From NCBI GenBank assembly GCA_045616445.1, contig JAZLGR010000025.1, forward strand, positions 1-41,013: 41,013 nt of DNA, read 5' to 3'. The position numbers and the translations under genes were made by a program. Below the pieces are notes generated by a model that was not told where the DNA came from, made no database searches, and saw only the letters and a list, made by a program, of their open reading frames with translations. The DNA is from Fimousia sp045616445 (GTDB taxonomy: Bacteria > Bacillota > Clostridia > Lachnospirales > Lachnospiraceae). Below are positions 32,189 through 41,013 of the stretch, piece by piece (position 1 is the stretch's first letter; every line of letters starts with the position of its first letter).

Positions 32189-33103
32189 ATGAAACAATAC
32201 ATTAAGAAGCTTTCCATGGTGCTGGTTCTGATGGTATTTGCTGTAATCGTAGCGATGACAGTGCCAACAGAAGCAAAGGCAGCATATAAGAGCAGTCCAT
32301 ATGGCAAAGTAATCAAGTGCGGCAGCTATTATATCAAGCGTAATAAGACTGGTATCTATAAAAGTAAGAAAAAAACCAGTGGATTTAAGTTAGTAGTAAA
32401 AGCGGCAACATCCAAAATTAAAGATAATGGAAGTTATGCATATGGCTTTACATCCGACGGAACTACCATCTACTATGCAGTGAATGATGATAAAACAAAC
32501 AAAGGGATCATCTACAGCATCAAGGCAACCGGTAAGAGCAAGAAGACTGTCTACAAAGCAAAACATCAGGTGAATGTATATTATTCATATGGTGGAAAGA
32601 TTGTATATAAATCCGATGTAATCGGTGATAAAAATTTTGCATGGGATTACATGTATTGCCTGAATCCAAAATCAACAGCAAAAACAAAATATAAAAATAT
32701 GTGCTACAGCGGGGATAGTTCTTATGATAGCCACGATGTGATGTCATGGATATTCATTAAAGAATTTACAGGCAAATATGCAGTGATTTTGACACAGAAT
32801 GAAGAAGGCTGGAATGATATCTGTCTTTGGGATATTGACAAAATGAAAGAAAATTATGTAGGAGCTTCTGAGTGGGGATTCCCTGATAAAATCAATAATC
32901 TCTACTATATTAAAGATGGATACTTCTATTATATTTATCAATGGGAAGACTATGATATTGGCGCTTGTGTAGTGAAACATAAGATTGGTTCTGACAAAGA
33001 AACAAAAGTGACAAAAGAATACAAAGGATGGGGTGTTTCCCTGAAACCTGGTCAGCTGATCTATGAAAATTTAAAAGGCAAAAAATGCACCGTTAAATTT
33101 TAG
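32189..33103 (+). CDS. Secreted protein of unknown function, beta-rich
   Basis: I do not recognise this 304-residue protein. It has a clear signal peptide (M-K-Q-Y-I-K-K, hydrophobic 9-24, then T-E-A-K-A-A-Y, cleavage expected after A-K-A or A-A near 31). The mature part is rich in lysine, tyrosine and glycine with repeating short strands such as Y-A-Y-G-F-T, I-Y-Y-A-V, V-Y-Y-S-Y-G-G and L-Y-Y-I-K-D-G, a spacing that suggests a beta-propeller of the DUF5050/prolow-density type, but this is only a guess. The ATG at 32189 is preferred over 32183 because AGGAGG ends at 32181, leaving 7 bases rather than one. It is a single-gene unit with a Pho-box-like promoter upstream and a terminator downstream. 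No cell-wall anchor is seen. Confidence 0.78.
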   Translation: MKQYIKKLSMVLVLMVFAVIVAMTVPTEAKAAYKSSPYGKVIKCGSYYIKRNKTGIYKSKKKTSGFKLVVKAATSKIKDNGSYAYGFTSDGTTIYYAVNDDKTNKGIIYSIKATGKSKKTVYKAKHQVNVYYSYGGKIVYKSDVIGDKNFAWDYMYCLNPKSTAKTKYKNMCYSGDSSYDSHDVMSWIFIKEFTGKYAVILTQNEEGWNDICLWDIDKMKENYVGASEWGFPDKINNLYYIKDGYFYYIYQWEDYDIGACVVKHKIGSDKETKVTKEYKGWGVSLKPGQLIYENLKGKKCTVKF

Positions 33104-33137
33104 GGCGTAGTACAATACAACAATGAACGCATACAGC

Positions 33138-33168
33138 AAAAACCGGCTCAACGAGCCGGTTTTTCTTT
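33138..33168 (+). terminator. Terminator of the secreted-protein gene
   Basis: A perfect 12-bp stem (AAAAACCGGCTC / GAGCCGGTTTTT, loop AAC) ends in TTTTTCTTT, isolating the following rpoB promoter. Confidence 0.9.
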
Positions 33169-33234
33169 ATGTCCGAAACTAATATGCTTCCTCACACAAC
33201 ATCCTAAATTCCTTATAAATACTAACAATTTCCC

Positions 33235-33263
33235 TTGACATCCCTTGACATTTAAGATAAAAT
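33235..33263 (+). promoter_or_regulatory. rpoBC promoter with duplicated -35 element
   Basis: A consensus TTGACA (33235-33240) stands 17 bases before TAAAAT (33258-33263). A second consensus TTGACA (33245-33250) follows at 10 bases, as a tandem copy of TCCCTTGACA, but has no -10 at proper spacing. Transcription should start near 33270, giving a leader of about 80 bases. Confidence 0.75.
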
Positions 33264-33276
33264 AGTAATCTGTATC

Positions 33277-33306
33277 ATAATGGCTTATAATGCCTTACGA
33301 TGCGTG
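33277..33306 (+). repeat. Tandem 10-bp repeats in the rpoB leader
   Basis: ATAATGGCTT, ATAATGCCTT and a decayed ACGATGCGTG follow each other without gaps just downstream of the predicted rpoB transcription start. Function unknown. Confidence 0.5.
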
Positions 33307-33348
33307 TAATTAGACAACAATATTTCATTTACGAGGGGTGAAACGTCG

Positions 33349-36300
33349 ATGGAAAAAAACAGAATTCGTCCAGTGAAATCCGGAACAAAGAATCGAGTAA
33401 GTTACGCTAGACAGCACGACGTCTTAGATGTACCTAATCTGATCGAAATTCAGAAGGACTCTTACCAGTGGTTCTTAGACGAAGGATTAACAGAAGTTTT
33501 TGAAGATATTTCTCCGATTGAAGACTACAATGGTCTTTTAAGCTTAGAATTTGTAAGCTTTGAATTATGTACTGATGAAACAAAGTACACAATCGAAGAG
33601 TGTAAAGAAAGAGATGCAACATATGCAGCTCCTTTAAAGGTGAGAGTAAGATTATATAATAAGGAAGAAGATGAGATCAAGCAGCATGACATTTTCATGG
33701 GTGATCTTCCTCTGATGACTGAGACAGGTACTTTCGTAATTAACGGTGCAGAACGAGTAATCGTATCCCAGTTAGTACGTTCTCCAGGTATCTACTATGT
33801 AATCGGTCATGATAAAATCGGTAAGGAATTATATTCCTGTACTGTAATCCCAAACCGTGGTGCATGGTTAGAATATGAAACAGACTCTAACGATGTATTC
33901 CATGTACGTGTAGACAGAACACGTAAAGTACCTATCACAGTATTAATTCGTTCCTTAGGTGTAGGTACTGATGCTGAAATCAAAGAATTATTCGGTGAAG
34001 AACCTAAGATTTTAGCTTCCCTTGAAAAGGACCCATCTGATAACTATCAGGATGGCTTACTTGAATTATATAAGAAGATTCGTCCAGGCGAACCATTATC
34101 TGTAGACAGTGCAGAAAGCCTGATCAACGCAATGTTCTTTGATCCAAGAAGATATGACCTTGCAAAAGTAGGTCGTTACAAATTTAATAAGAAACTCGCA
34201 TTAGCTAATCGAGTAACAGGATTTGAATTAGCTGAAGATGTAGTGGATATGAGCACAGGCGAAATCATCGCAGAAGCTGGTACAACACTCACAAGAGAAA
34301 TCGCTACACAGATTCAGAACGCAGCAGTTCCATCCATCTTTGTTCAGACAGAAGACCGTGTGGTTAAAGTATTATCCAACATGGCAGTTGATCTGAGCGC
34401 ATACGTAGATTTCGATCCAAAAGAAATTGGAATCTCTGAAAACGTTTACTACCCTGTACTTGAAAAATTATTAGAAGAATATAGTGAAGTCGACGTAGAA
34501 GAATTAAAAGAAGCTCTCAAGAAGAACGCTTCTGAATTAGTTCCTAAGCATATTACAAAGGAAGATATCTTTGCTTCCATCAACTACAATATGCACTTAG
34601 AATACCAGGTTGGTCATGTAGACGATATCGACCACTTAGGTAACCGTCGTATCAGAGCGGTTGGTGAATTATTACAGAACCAGTACCGCATCGGTTTATC
34701 CAGATTAGAAAGAGTTGTTCGTGAAAGAATGACAACTCAGGACGTAGAAACAATCACTCCACAGTCCTTAATCAACATTAAACCAGTAACAGCAGCAGTG
34801 AAGGAATTCTTCGGAAGTTCTCAGTTATCTCAGTTCATGGACCACAACAACCCATTATCTGAATTAACACATAAGAGACGTTTATCCGCATTAGGACCTG
34901 GTGGTTTATCCAGAGACCGTGCCGGATTCGAAGTTCGAGACGTACACTACTCCCATTACGGAAGAATGTGTCCAATCGAAACACCTGAAGGTCCTAACAT
35001 CGGTCTGATCAACTCCCTTGCTACTTACGCAAGAATCAACGAATATGGTTTCATTGAAGCTCCATACCGTGAAGTTGACAAATCTGACCCTGCTAATCCA
35101 CGCGTAACAGACAACGTTCGCTACATGACAGCAGATGAAGAAGATAACTACATCGTAGCTCAGGCGAACGAACCATTAGATGAAGATGGATATTTCATCC
35201 ACTCTTCCGTATCTGGTCGTTTCCGCGAAGAAACAACTGAATTCCCAAAATCCAGAATCGATTTCATGGACGTATCTCCTAAGATGGTATTCTCCGTTGC
35301 TACATCCATGATTCCTTTCCTTGAAAATGACGATGCGAACCGTGCCCTCATGGGATCCAACATGCAGCGTCAGGCAGTTCCACTTCTTCGTACAGATGCT
35401 CCAGTAGTCGGAACAGGTATGGAATCCAAGGCAGCATTTGACTCTGGTGTATGTATCGTAGCGAAGAATGATGGTGTGGTTGAACGTTCCACAAGTAAAG
35501 AAATCATCGTTCGCAGAGAAGACGGCGAAAAAGACGTATACAACGTAATCAAGTTCGCTCGTTCCAACCAGGGTAACTGTATGAACCAGAGACCAATCGT
35601 TAACGTTGGCGATGTTGTTAAGAAAGATGACATCTTAGCTGACGGTGCTTCCACAAGCAACGGTGAAATGGCTCTTGGTAAGAACCCACTCATCGGTTTC
35701 ATGACATGGGAAGGTTACAACTACGAAGATGCTGTATTATTAAGTGAACGTCTTGTTCAGGATGACGTTTACACATCTGTTCATATCGAAGAATATGAAG
35801 CAGAAGCAAGAGATACAAAGCTTGGCCAGGAAGAAATCACAAGAGATCTTGCAGGCTTAAGCGAAGATGTATTAAAAGACTTAGATGAAAGTGGTATCAT
35901 CCGTATCGGTGCAGAAGTACGTGCCGGTGATATCTTAATTGGTAAAGTAACTCCTAAGGGAGAGACAGAACTGACTGCTGAAGAAAGATTACTTCGTGCA
36001 ATCTTCGGTGAAAAAGCACGTGAAGTTCGTGATACATCCCTTCGTGTACCACACGGTGCATACGGAGTTGTTATGGATACTAAGGTATTCACAAGAGAAA
36101 ATGGCGATGAACTTCCTCCAGGAGTGAACAAATCTGTACGTGTTTACATCGCACAGAAGAGAAAGATCTCCGTAGGGGATAAGATGGCTGGTCGTCATGG
36201 TAACAAGGGTGTAATTTCCCGTATCTTACCAGTAGAAGACATGCCATTCTTACCAAACGGCCGTCCTCTTGATATCGTATTAAACCCATTAGGCGTACCT

Positions 36301-37158
36301 TCCCGAATGAATATCGGTCAGGTCCTCGAAATTCATTTATCATTAGCTTCCCAGGTATTAGGTTTCAAGGTAGCTACACCAGTCTTCAATGGTGCCAAGG
36401 AAAATGACATCATGGAAACTCTTGAAATGGCAAATGATTACGCGAACAAGACATGGGAAGAATTCGTTGAAATCTGGGGTGACCAGGTGAACGACGAAGT
36501 ATTAGATTACTTATATGAAAACAGAGCCCACAGAGCTGAATGGAAGGGCGTTCCAATCGACAGAACTGGTAAAGTTCAGCTTCGTGATGGTAGAACAGGT
36601 GAAGAATTCGATAACCCAGTAACAATCGGTTTCATGCATTACCTGAAGCTCCACCACTTAGTAGACGATAAGATCCATGCTCGTTCCACTGGTCCTTACT
36701 CCTTAGTAACTCAGCAGCCATTAGGTGGTAAAGCTCAGTTCGGTGGACAGCGTTTCGGTGAAATGGAAGTTTGGGCGTTAGAAGCATATGGTGCTTCCTA
36801 CACCTTACAGGAAATCCTTACAGTTAAGTCCGATGACGTTGTTGGTCGAGTTAAGACATATGAAGCAATCATCAAGGGTGATAATATCCCTGAACCAGGT
36901 ATTCCAGAAGCATTCAAGGTAATGTTAAAGGAATTCCAGTCCTTAGCATTAGACGTAAGAGTCTTAAAGGACGATCAGACAGAAATTACTCTTCCAGAAA
37001 GCATCGATTATTCCGGAGAAGTGTCCAATAGAGATGACATGAAGGAAATGATCGAAGGCGATTCCAAGATGACTCAGTATGAAGATGACGAAGCACTTGG
37101 AAGCATGGGATACAAAGCAGGAAACTATGAAGACGGAGACGATACTTCTCTTATGTAA
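33349..37158 (+). CDS. rpoB: DNA-directed RNA polymerase subunit beta
   Basis: The second largest RNA polymerase subunit has 1269 residues, a usual clostridial length. The rifampicin-binding region (about residues 488-520, S-Q-L-S-Q-F-M-D-H-N-N-P and T-H-K-R-R-L-S-A-L-G-P-G-G) carries the wild-type residues equivalent to E. coli Q513, D516, H526 and S531, so rifampicin sensitivity is predicted. The downstream E-T-P-E-G-P-N-I-G-L, the G-D-K-M-A-G-R-H-G-N-K-G active-site segment and the C-terminal R-F-G-E-M-E-V-W-A-L motif are intact. GAGGGG precedes the ATG. No rplJ/rplL genes precede it; it has its own promoter. rpoC follows 48 bases later. Confidence 0.98.
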   Translation: MEKNRIRPVKSGTKNRVSYARQHDVLDVPNLIEIQKDSYQWFLDEGLTEVFEDISPIEDYNGLLSLEFVSFELCTDETKYTIEECKERDATYAAPLKVRVRLYNKEEDEIKQHDIFMGDLPLMTETGTFVINGAERVIVSQLVRSPGIYYVIGHDKIGKELYSCTVIPNRGAWLEYETDSNDVFHVRVDRTRKVPITVLIRSLGVGTDAEIKELFGEEPKILASLEKDPSDNYQDGLLELYKKIRPGEPLSVDSAESLINAMFFDPRRYDLAKVGRYKFNKKLALANRVTGFELAEDVVDMSTGEIIAEAGTTLTREIATQIQNAAVPSIFVQTEDRVVKVLSNMAVDLSAYVDFDPKEIGISENVYYPVLEKLLEEYSEVDVEELKEALKKNASELVPKHITKEDIFASINYNMHLEYQVGHVDDIDHLGNRRIRAVGELLQNQYRIGLSRLERVVRERMTTQDVETITPQSLINIKPVTAAVKEFFGSSQLSQFMDHNNPLSELTHKRRLSALGPGGLSRDRAGFEVRDVHYSHYGRMCPIETPEGPNIGLINSLATYARINEYGFIEAPYREVDKSDPANPRVTDNVRYMTADEEDNYIVAQANEPLDEDGYFIHSSVSGRFREETTEFPKSRIDFMDVSPKMVFSVATSMIPFLENDDANRALMGSNMQRQAVPLLRTDAPVVGTGMESKAAFDSGVCIVAKNDGVVERSTSKEIIVRREDGEKDVYNVIKFARSNQGNCMNQRPIVNVGDVVKKDDILADGASTSNGEMALGKNPLIGFMTWEGYNYEDAVLLSERLVQDDVYTSVHIEEYEAEARDTKLGQEEITRDLAGLSEDVLKDLDESGIIRIGAEVRAGDILIGKVTPKGETELTAEERLLRAIFGEKAREVRDTSLRVPHGAYGVVMDTKVFTRENGDELPPGVNKSVRVYIAQKRKISVGDKMAGRHGNKGVISRILPVEDMPFLPNGRPLDIVLNPLGVPSRMNIGQVLEIHLSLASQVLGFKVATPVFNGAKENDIMETLEMANDYANKTWEEFVEIWGDQVNDEVLDYLYENRAHRAEWKGVPIDRTGKVQLRDGRTGEEFDNPVTIGFMHYLKLHHLVDDKIHARSTGPYSLVTQQPLGGKAQFGGQRFGEMEVWALEAYGASYTLQEILTVKSDDVVGRVKTYEAIIKGDNIPEPGIPEAFKVMLKEFQSLALDVRVLKDDQTEITLPESIDYSGEVSNRDDMKEMIEGDSKMTQYEDDEALGSMGYKAGNYEDGDDTSLM

Positions 37159-37206
37159 TGAAGAAGTGTTTCCAATAATAGATGATAGATAGGAAGGAGC
37201 AGCCTG

Positions 37207-40200
37207 ATGTCTGAAATGAATCAAATTATTGATCAGCCAATGAACTTTGATGCAATTAAGATCGGGTTAGCTTCTCCTGAAAAGATCCGTGAATGGTCTA
37301 GAGGAGAAGTTACAAAACCTGAAACAATTAACTATAGAACCCTGAAACCAGAAAAAGACGGTTTATTCTGCGAAAAAATCTTTGGACCAAGCAAAGACTG
37401 GGAATGTTATTGTGGTAAGTACAAAAAAGTACGCTACAAAGGTGTAGTCTGCGACCGTTGTGGAGTAGAAGTAACAAAGGCAAATGTTCGTCGTGAACGT
37501 ATGGGTCATATCGAACTTGCTGCACCAGTTTCCCACATCTGGTACTTCAAGGGAATCCCTTCCCGTATGGGATTAATCTTAGACATTTCTCCAAGAACTT
37601 TAGAACAGGTACTCTATTTCGCTTCTTATATCGTATTAGATCCAGGCGAAACAGATTTACTTTACAAACAGGTTTTAAGAGAACATGAATATCATGAAGC
37701 ATGCGAAAAATACGGAATGTCCGCATTTACCGTAGGCATGGGTGCAGAAGCTGTAAAACAGTTACTGCAGGAAATCGACTTAGAAGCAGAATCTAAGGAA
37801 TTAAAGGATGGCTTAAAAACAGCTACTGGCCAGAAACGTGCAAGAATCATCAAACGTCTTGAAGTTGTAGAAGCTTTCAGAGGCTCTGACAACAAACCAG
37901 AATGGATGATCTTAGACGCAGTACCAGTAATCCCACCAGATATTCGTCCAATGGTACAGTTAGATGGTGGCCGTTTCGCAACATCCGACTTAAACGATTT
38001 ATATAGAAGAATCATTAACCGTAACAACCGTTTAAAGAGACTTCTTGAACTCGGCGCACCTGATATTATCGTACGTAACGAAAAGAGAATGCTTCAGGAA
38101 GCTGTTGACGCCTTAATCGACAATGGTCGTAGAGGACGTCCTGTAACAGGTCCTGGTAACCGTGCATTAAAATCTCTTTCCGATATGTTAAAGGGTAAAC
38201 AGGGACGTTTCCGTCAGAACTTACTTGGTAAACGAGTTGACTACTCCGGACGTTCTGTAATCGTAGTAGGTCCAGACTTAAAGATTTACCAGTGTGGTTT
38301 ACCAAAAGAAATGGCAATCGAATTATTCAAGCCATTCGTAATGAAAGAATTACTCGCTCAGAAATTAGCGCATAACATTAAATCTGCTAAGAAGATGGTG
38401 GAAAAATTAGATCCACAGGTTTGGGATGTCTTAGAAGAAGTAATTAAAGAACATCCGGTTATGTTAAACCGTGCTCCTACACTTCACAGATTAGGTATCC
38501 AGGCATTTGAACCAATCTTAGTAGAAGGTAAGGCAATCCGTCTTCACCCATTAGTATGTACTGCTTACAACGCCGACTTCGACGGTGACCAGATGGCTGT
38601 ACATTTACCATTAACAGTAGAAGCTCAGGCAGAATGTCGTTTCTTACTGTTATCCCCTAACAACCTGTTAAAACCATCTGATGGTGGTGTAGTAGCCGTT
38701 CCTTCCCAGGATATGGTACTTGGAACATACTACATGACAATGCACAAACCAGGTGACAAGGGCGAAGGCAAGTTCTTCAAATCCGTTAATGAAGCATTCC
38801 TTGCTTACGAAAACAAAGAAATCACTCTTCATGCTCGTATCAAAGTAAGAAGACATGGTTTCGACCCAGAAGGCAATGCCATCACTCGTACAATTGAAAG
38901 TACTATGGGACGTCTCTTATTCAACGAAATCATCTTACAGGATTTAGGTTTTGTAGATCGTGAAGATCCAGAAAACTACTTAAAACCAGAAATCGATTTC
39001 CAGGTTGGTAAGAAACAGTTAAAGAAGATTCTTGACAAATGTATCAATATCCATGGTGCTACAAAGACAGCTGAAATGTTAGATGACATCAAAGCGATCG
39101 GTTACAAGTTCTCCACTCGTGGTGCTTTAACTGTATCCGTATCTGACATGACAGTACCACCTGAAAAACCTCAGATCTTAGCAGATGCTGAAAAGAGAGT
39201 TGAAACAATCACTAAGAAGTTCCGCCGTGGTATGTTAACAGAAGAAGAACGTTACAAAGCGGTAGTTAAGACATGGTTCGAAGCCGATGACCTTCTTACA
39301 AAGAAACTTCTTACAGGATTAGATACATACAACAACATCTTCATGATGGCTGACTCCGGTGCCCGTGGTTCCAACCAGCAGATCAAACAGCTTGCTGGTA
39401 TGCGAGGACTGATGGCCGATACATCCGGACGTACAATCGAATTACCAATCAAATCCAATTTCCGTGAAGGTCTTGACGTACTGGAATACTTCATTTCCGC
39501 TCATGGTGCTCGTAAAGGTCTTTCCGATACAGCGTTACGTACAGCCGACTCTGGTTACTTAACTCGTCGTCTGGTAGACGTATCTCAGGATCTGATCATT
39601 CGTGAAATCGACTGTACACCTAAGGGAGAAGAAATCCCAGGAATGTATGTAGAAGCATTTATGGATGGACAGGAAGTCATCGAAAGCTTAGAAGAACGTC
39701 TTACAGGACGTACAGCAGCTGAAACAATCGTTGATCCAGTAAATGGAGATATCATTGTAAAAGCAAACCACATGATCACACCAAAACGTGCAGCTAAAGT
39801 TTGCGCAGCAGGATACACAAGAGTTAAGATCAGAACAATGCTTACATGTGAATCTACAGTTGGTGCATGTGCGAAGTGTTACGGTGCGAACCTTGCAACA
39901 GGTCAGGCTGTTCAGGTTGGTGAAGCAGTTGGTATCATCGCTGCTCAGTCCATCGGTGAACCTGGTACACAGTTAACCATGCGTACATTCCATGCTGGTG
40001 GTGTAGCCGGTGACGATATCACACAGGGTCTTCCTCGAGTAGAAGAATTATTCGAAGCTCGTAAACCTAAGGGTCTTGCAATCATTGCAGAATTCGGTGG
40101 TACTGTAGAAATCAGAGATACAAAGAAAAAACGTGAAGTTGTAATCACAGATAAAGAAACAGGCGAAACAAAAGCTTACTTAATCCCTTACGGATCCCGT

Positions 40201-40827
40201 ATCAAAGTACAGGATGGTCAGGTATTAGAAGCTGGTGATGAATTAACAGAAGGTTCCGTAAACCCACATGATATCTTACGTATCAAAGGTAAGAGAGCCG
40301 TTCAGGATTACATGATCAGCGAAGTACAGCGTGTTTACCGTCTTCAGGGTGTAGATATCAATGATAAGCACGTCGAAGTAATTGTTCGTCAGATGCTTAA
40401 GAAGATCCGCATCGAAGAAAACGGCGATACTGATTACTTACCAGGCACACTTGTGAATGTTCTTGAATTCAGAAACAAAAACAAAGAACTTGTTGCTGAA
40501 GGCAAAGAACCTGCAACAGGCGAACAGGTAATGTTAGGTATCACAAAAGCTTCCTTAGCAACAGACTCCTTCTTATCTGCAGCATCCTTCCAGGAAACAA
40601 CAAAAGTTCTTACAGATGCAGCAATCAAAGGTAAGATCGACCCATTAGTAGGTCTTAAGGAGAATGTACTTCTCGGTAAGTTAATTCCAGCTGGTACTGG
40701 TATGAAGACATACCGCAACGTAAAACTTTCTACAGACGAAGAATTAAATACAATCTTCGACGAAGTAGATGTTGAATTCGATGAAGAATTCAGCGAAGAA
40801 GGCATGGAAGAAATTATTATAGAATAA
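37207..40827 (+). CDS. rpoC: DNA-directed RNA polymerase subunit beta'
   Basis: The largest RNA polymerase subunit has 1206 residues. The N-terminal zinc site has C67, C69, C82 and C85; the catalytic magnesium motif N-A-D-F-D-G-D-Q-M is intact (about residue 455); the trigger-loop region (M-R-T-F-H-A-G-G-V-A) and the second zinc cluster (C-E-S-T, C-A-K-C) are present. The chain ends in an acidic tail (E-F-S-E-E-G-M-E-E-I-I-I-E). AGGAAGGAG precedes the ATG. The codon bias (TTA, GTA, CGT, GAA) matches that of rpoB and the atp genes, as for highly expressed genes. A perfect palindromic terminator follows. Confidence 0.98.
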   Translation: MSEMNQIIDQPMNFDAIKIGLASPEKIREWSRGEVTKPETINYRTLKPEKDGLFCEKIFGPSKDWECYCGKYKKVRYKGVVCDRCGVEVTKANVRRERMGHIELAAPVSHIWYFKGIPSRMGLILDISPRTLEQVLYFASYIVLDPGETDLLYKQVLREHEYHEACEKYGMSAFTVGMGAEAVKQLLQEIDLEAESKELKDGLKTATGQKRARIIKRLEVVEAFRGSDNKPEWMILDAVPVIPPDIRPMVQLDGGRFATSDLNDLYRRIINRNNRLKRLLELGAPDIIVRNEKRMLQEAVDALIDNGRRGRPVTGPGNRALKSLSDMLKGKQGRFRQNLLGKRVDYSGRSVIVVGPDLKIYQCGLPKEMAIELFKPFVMKELLAQKLAHNIKSAKKMVEKLDPQVWDVLEEVIKEHPVMLNRAPTLHRLGIQAFEPILVEGKAIRLHPLVCTAYNADFDGDQMAVHLPLTVEAQAECRFLLLSPNNLLKPSDGGVVAVPSQDMVLGTYYMTMHKPGDKGEGKFFKSVNEAFLAYENKEITLHARIKVRRHGFDPEGNAITRTIESTMGRLLFNEIILQDLGFVDREDPENYLKPEIDFQVGKKQLKKILDKCINIHGATKTAEMLDDIKAIGYKFSTRGALTVSVSDMTVPPEKPQILADAEKRVETITKKFRRGMLTEEERYKAVVKTWFEADDLLTKKLLTGLDTYNNIFMMADSGARGSNQQIKQLAGMRGLMADTSGRTIELPIKSNFREGLDVLEYFISAHGARKGLSDTALRTADSGYLTRRLVDVSQDLIIREIDCTPKGEEIPGMYVEAFMDGQEVIESLEERLTGRTAAETIVDPVNGDIIVKANHMITPKRAAKVCAAGYTRVKIRTMLTCESTVGACAKCYGANLATGQAVQVGEAVGIIAAQSIGEPGTQLTMRTFHAGGVAGDDITQGLPRVEELFEARKPKGLAIIAEFGGTVEIRDTKKKREVVITDKETGETKAYLIPYGSRIKVQDGQVLEAGDELTEGSVNPHDILRIKGKRAVQDYMISEVQRVYRLQGVDINDKHVEVIVRQMLKKIRIEENGDTDYLPGTLVNVLEFRNKNKELVAEGKEPATGEQVMLGITKASLATDSFLSAASFQETTKVLTDAAIKGKIDPLVGLKENVLLGKLIPAGTGMKTYRNVKLSTDEELNTIFDEVDVEFDEEFSEEGMEEIIIE

Positions 40828-40844
40828 TGATTTGATCAGTTTTG

Positions 40845-40875
40845 GCGCTGCCACATATGTGGCAGCGCTTTTTTT
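40845..40875 (+). terminator. Terminator of rpoBC
   Basis: A perfect 24-base palindrome (GCGCTGCCACAT and its reverse complement) is followed by seven T's, 17 bases after the rpoC stop. Confidence 0.95.
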
Positions 40876-40888
40876 AATATATAGGAAA

Positions 40889-40918
40889 TTGCTATTATAG
40901 CCCCAGAGAGTGTATAAT
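40889..40918 (+). promoter_or_regulatory. Promoter of an unseen gene downstream of rpoC
   Basis: TTGCTA (40889-40894), an 18-base spacer and TATAAT (40913-40918) point rightward just after the rpoBC terminator. Confidence 0.6.
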
Positions 40919-41013
40919 TATAGAGAAATAAAAAATTGCATGACAAAAGAGCGAAGGTGTTGAGTTCGCCATGACGTTGTCCTATGAAGTTTTTTGTTTT
41001 TTTGGTGTATCGC
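40919..41013 (+). other. Leader region or start of the next gene (cut by window edge)
   Basis: The last 95 bases follow the promoter. They include a small stem (GCGAA / TTCGC, about 40951-40969) and an ATG at 40971 that opens a frame of 14 codons to the edge (M-T-L-S-Y-E-V-F-C-F-F), but this ATG has no convincing ribosome site and the sequence becomes T-rich. In many Firmicutes rpsL or a ribosomal-like protein gene follows rpoC; whether that holds here cannot be seen. Confidence 0.35.

Noticed and set aside
1..41013. CRISPR array, prophage, integron or toxin-antitoxin module
   Set aside because: No spaced identical repeats, phage structural genes, integrase or toxin-like small gene pairs were found; the region is core-genome in character.

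Overview
The window looks like a chromosomal segment from an anaerobic, moderately AT-rich Clostridia, most likely a gut-type Lachnospiraceae. This is judged from gene content and protein flavour (MecA adaptor, DUF975, DUF1858, a CotH/Big2/BspA-like surface protein, an HscC chaperone beside a J/TPR protein, clostridial-type F-ATPase and RpoB/RpoC), not from a database search. Most genes are housekeeping. Only the first 106 bases look mobile (the 5' end of an IS91-like transposase).

Layout. (1) 1-4.2 kb: transposase edge; a DUF1858 redox protein diverging from a 2[4Fe-4S] ferredoxin; a SprT-like zinc protein; then a DUF975 membrane protein / OmpR-type response regulator / histidine kinase operon. 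(2) 4.2-8.2 kb: mecA (minus strand, TTG start); an intergenic unit with its own promoter and hairpin that looks like an undescribed small RNA; threonylcarbamoyl-AMP synthase, rpiB, xpt and a hotdog thioesterase. (3) 8.3-12.0 kb: a heterodimeric ABC exporter with one degenerate and one canonical ATP site. (4) 12.1-19.2 kb: a complete F1Fo-ATP synthase operon (atpZ-like, atpI, then B E F H A G D C) with its own promoter and terminator. (5) 19.3-23.1 kb, minus strand: a large secreted CotH-kinase protein and a HAD phosphatase. (6) 23.1-32.0 kb: a tightly packed, mostly overlapping chain: VanZ-domain protein, tatD, rsmA, a membrane-anchored GDPD, a J-domain/TPR protein and hscC. (7) 32.1-33.1 kb: a secreted protein of unknown function behind an array of 11-bp direct repeats resembling a Pho box. 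(8) 33.2-40.9 kb: rpoB-rpoC with a strong promoter and a perfect terminator, followed by the promoter of an unseen downstream gene.

The most surprising observation is in the ATP synthase c subunit. Residue 65, where the ion-carrying glutamate of rotor c subunits is expected, is alanine (codon GCA, 13789-13791), although the surrounding sodium-type residues (Gln32, Val63, Thr66, Tyr70) are kept and no other membrane carboxylate is visible. A single base change or sequencing error would explain it, but if real it should abolish or radically change ion translocation. Other points worth following up are the candidate sRNA at about 5231-5380, the Pho-box-like array at 32087-32126, the J-domain protein whose HPD motif is NPE and whose gene overlaps hscC, and a perfect inverted repeat that encloses the -10 candidate and overlaps the ribosome-binding site of the CotH gene. 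No CRISPR array, rRNA, tRNA, prophage or recognisable defence cassette was seen.
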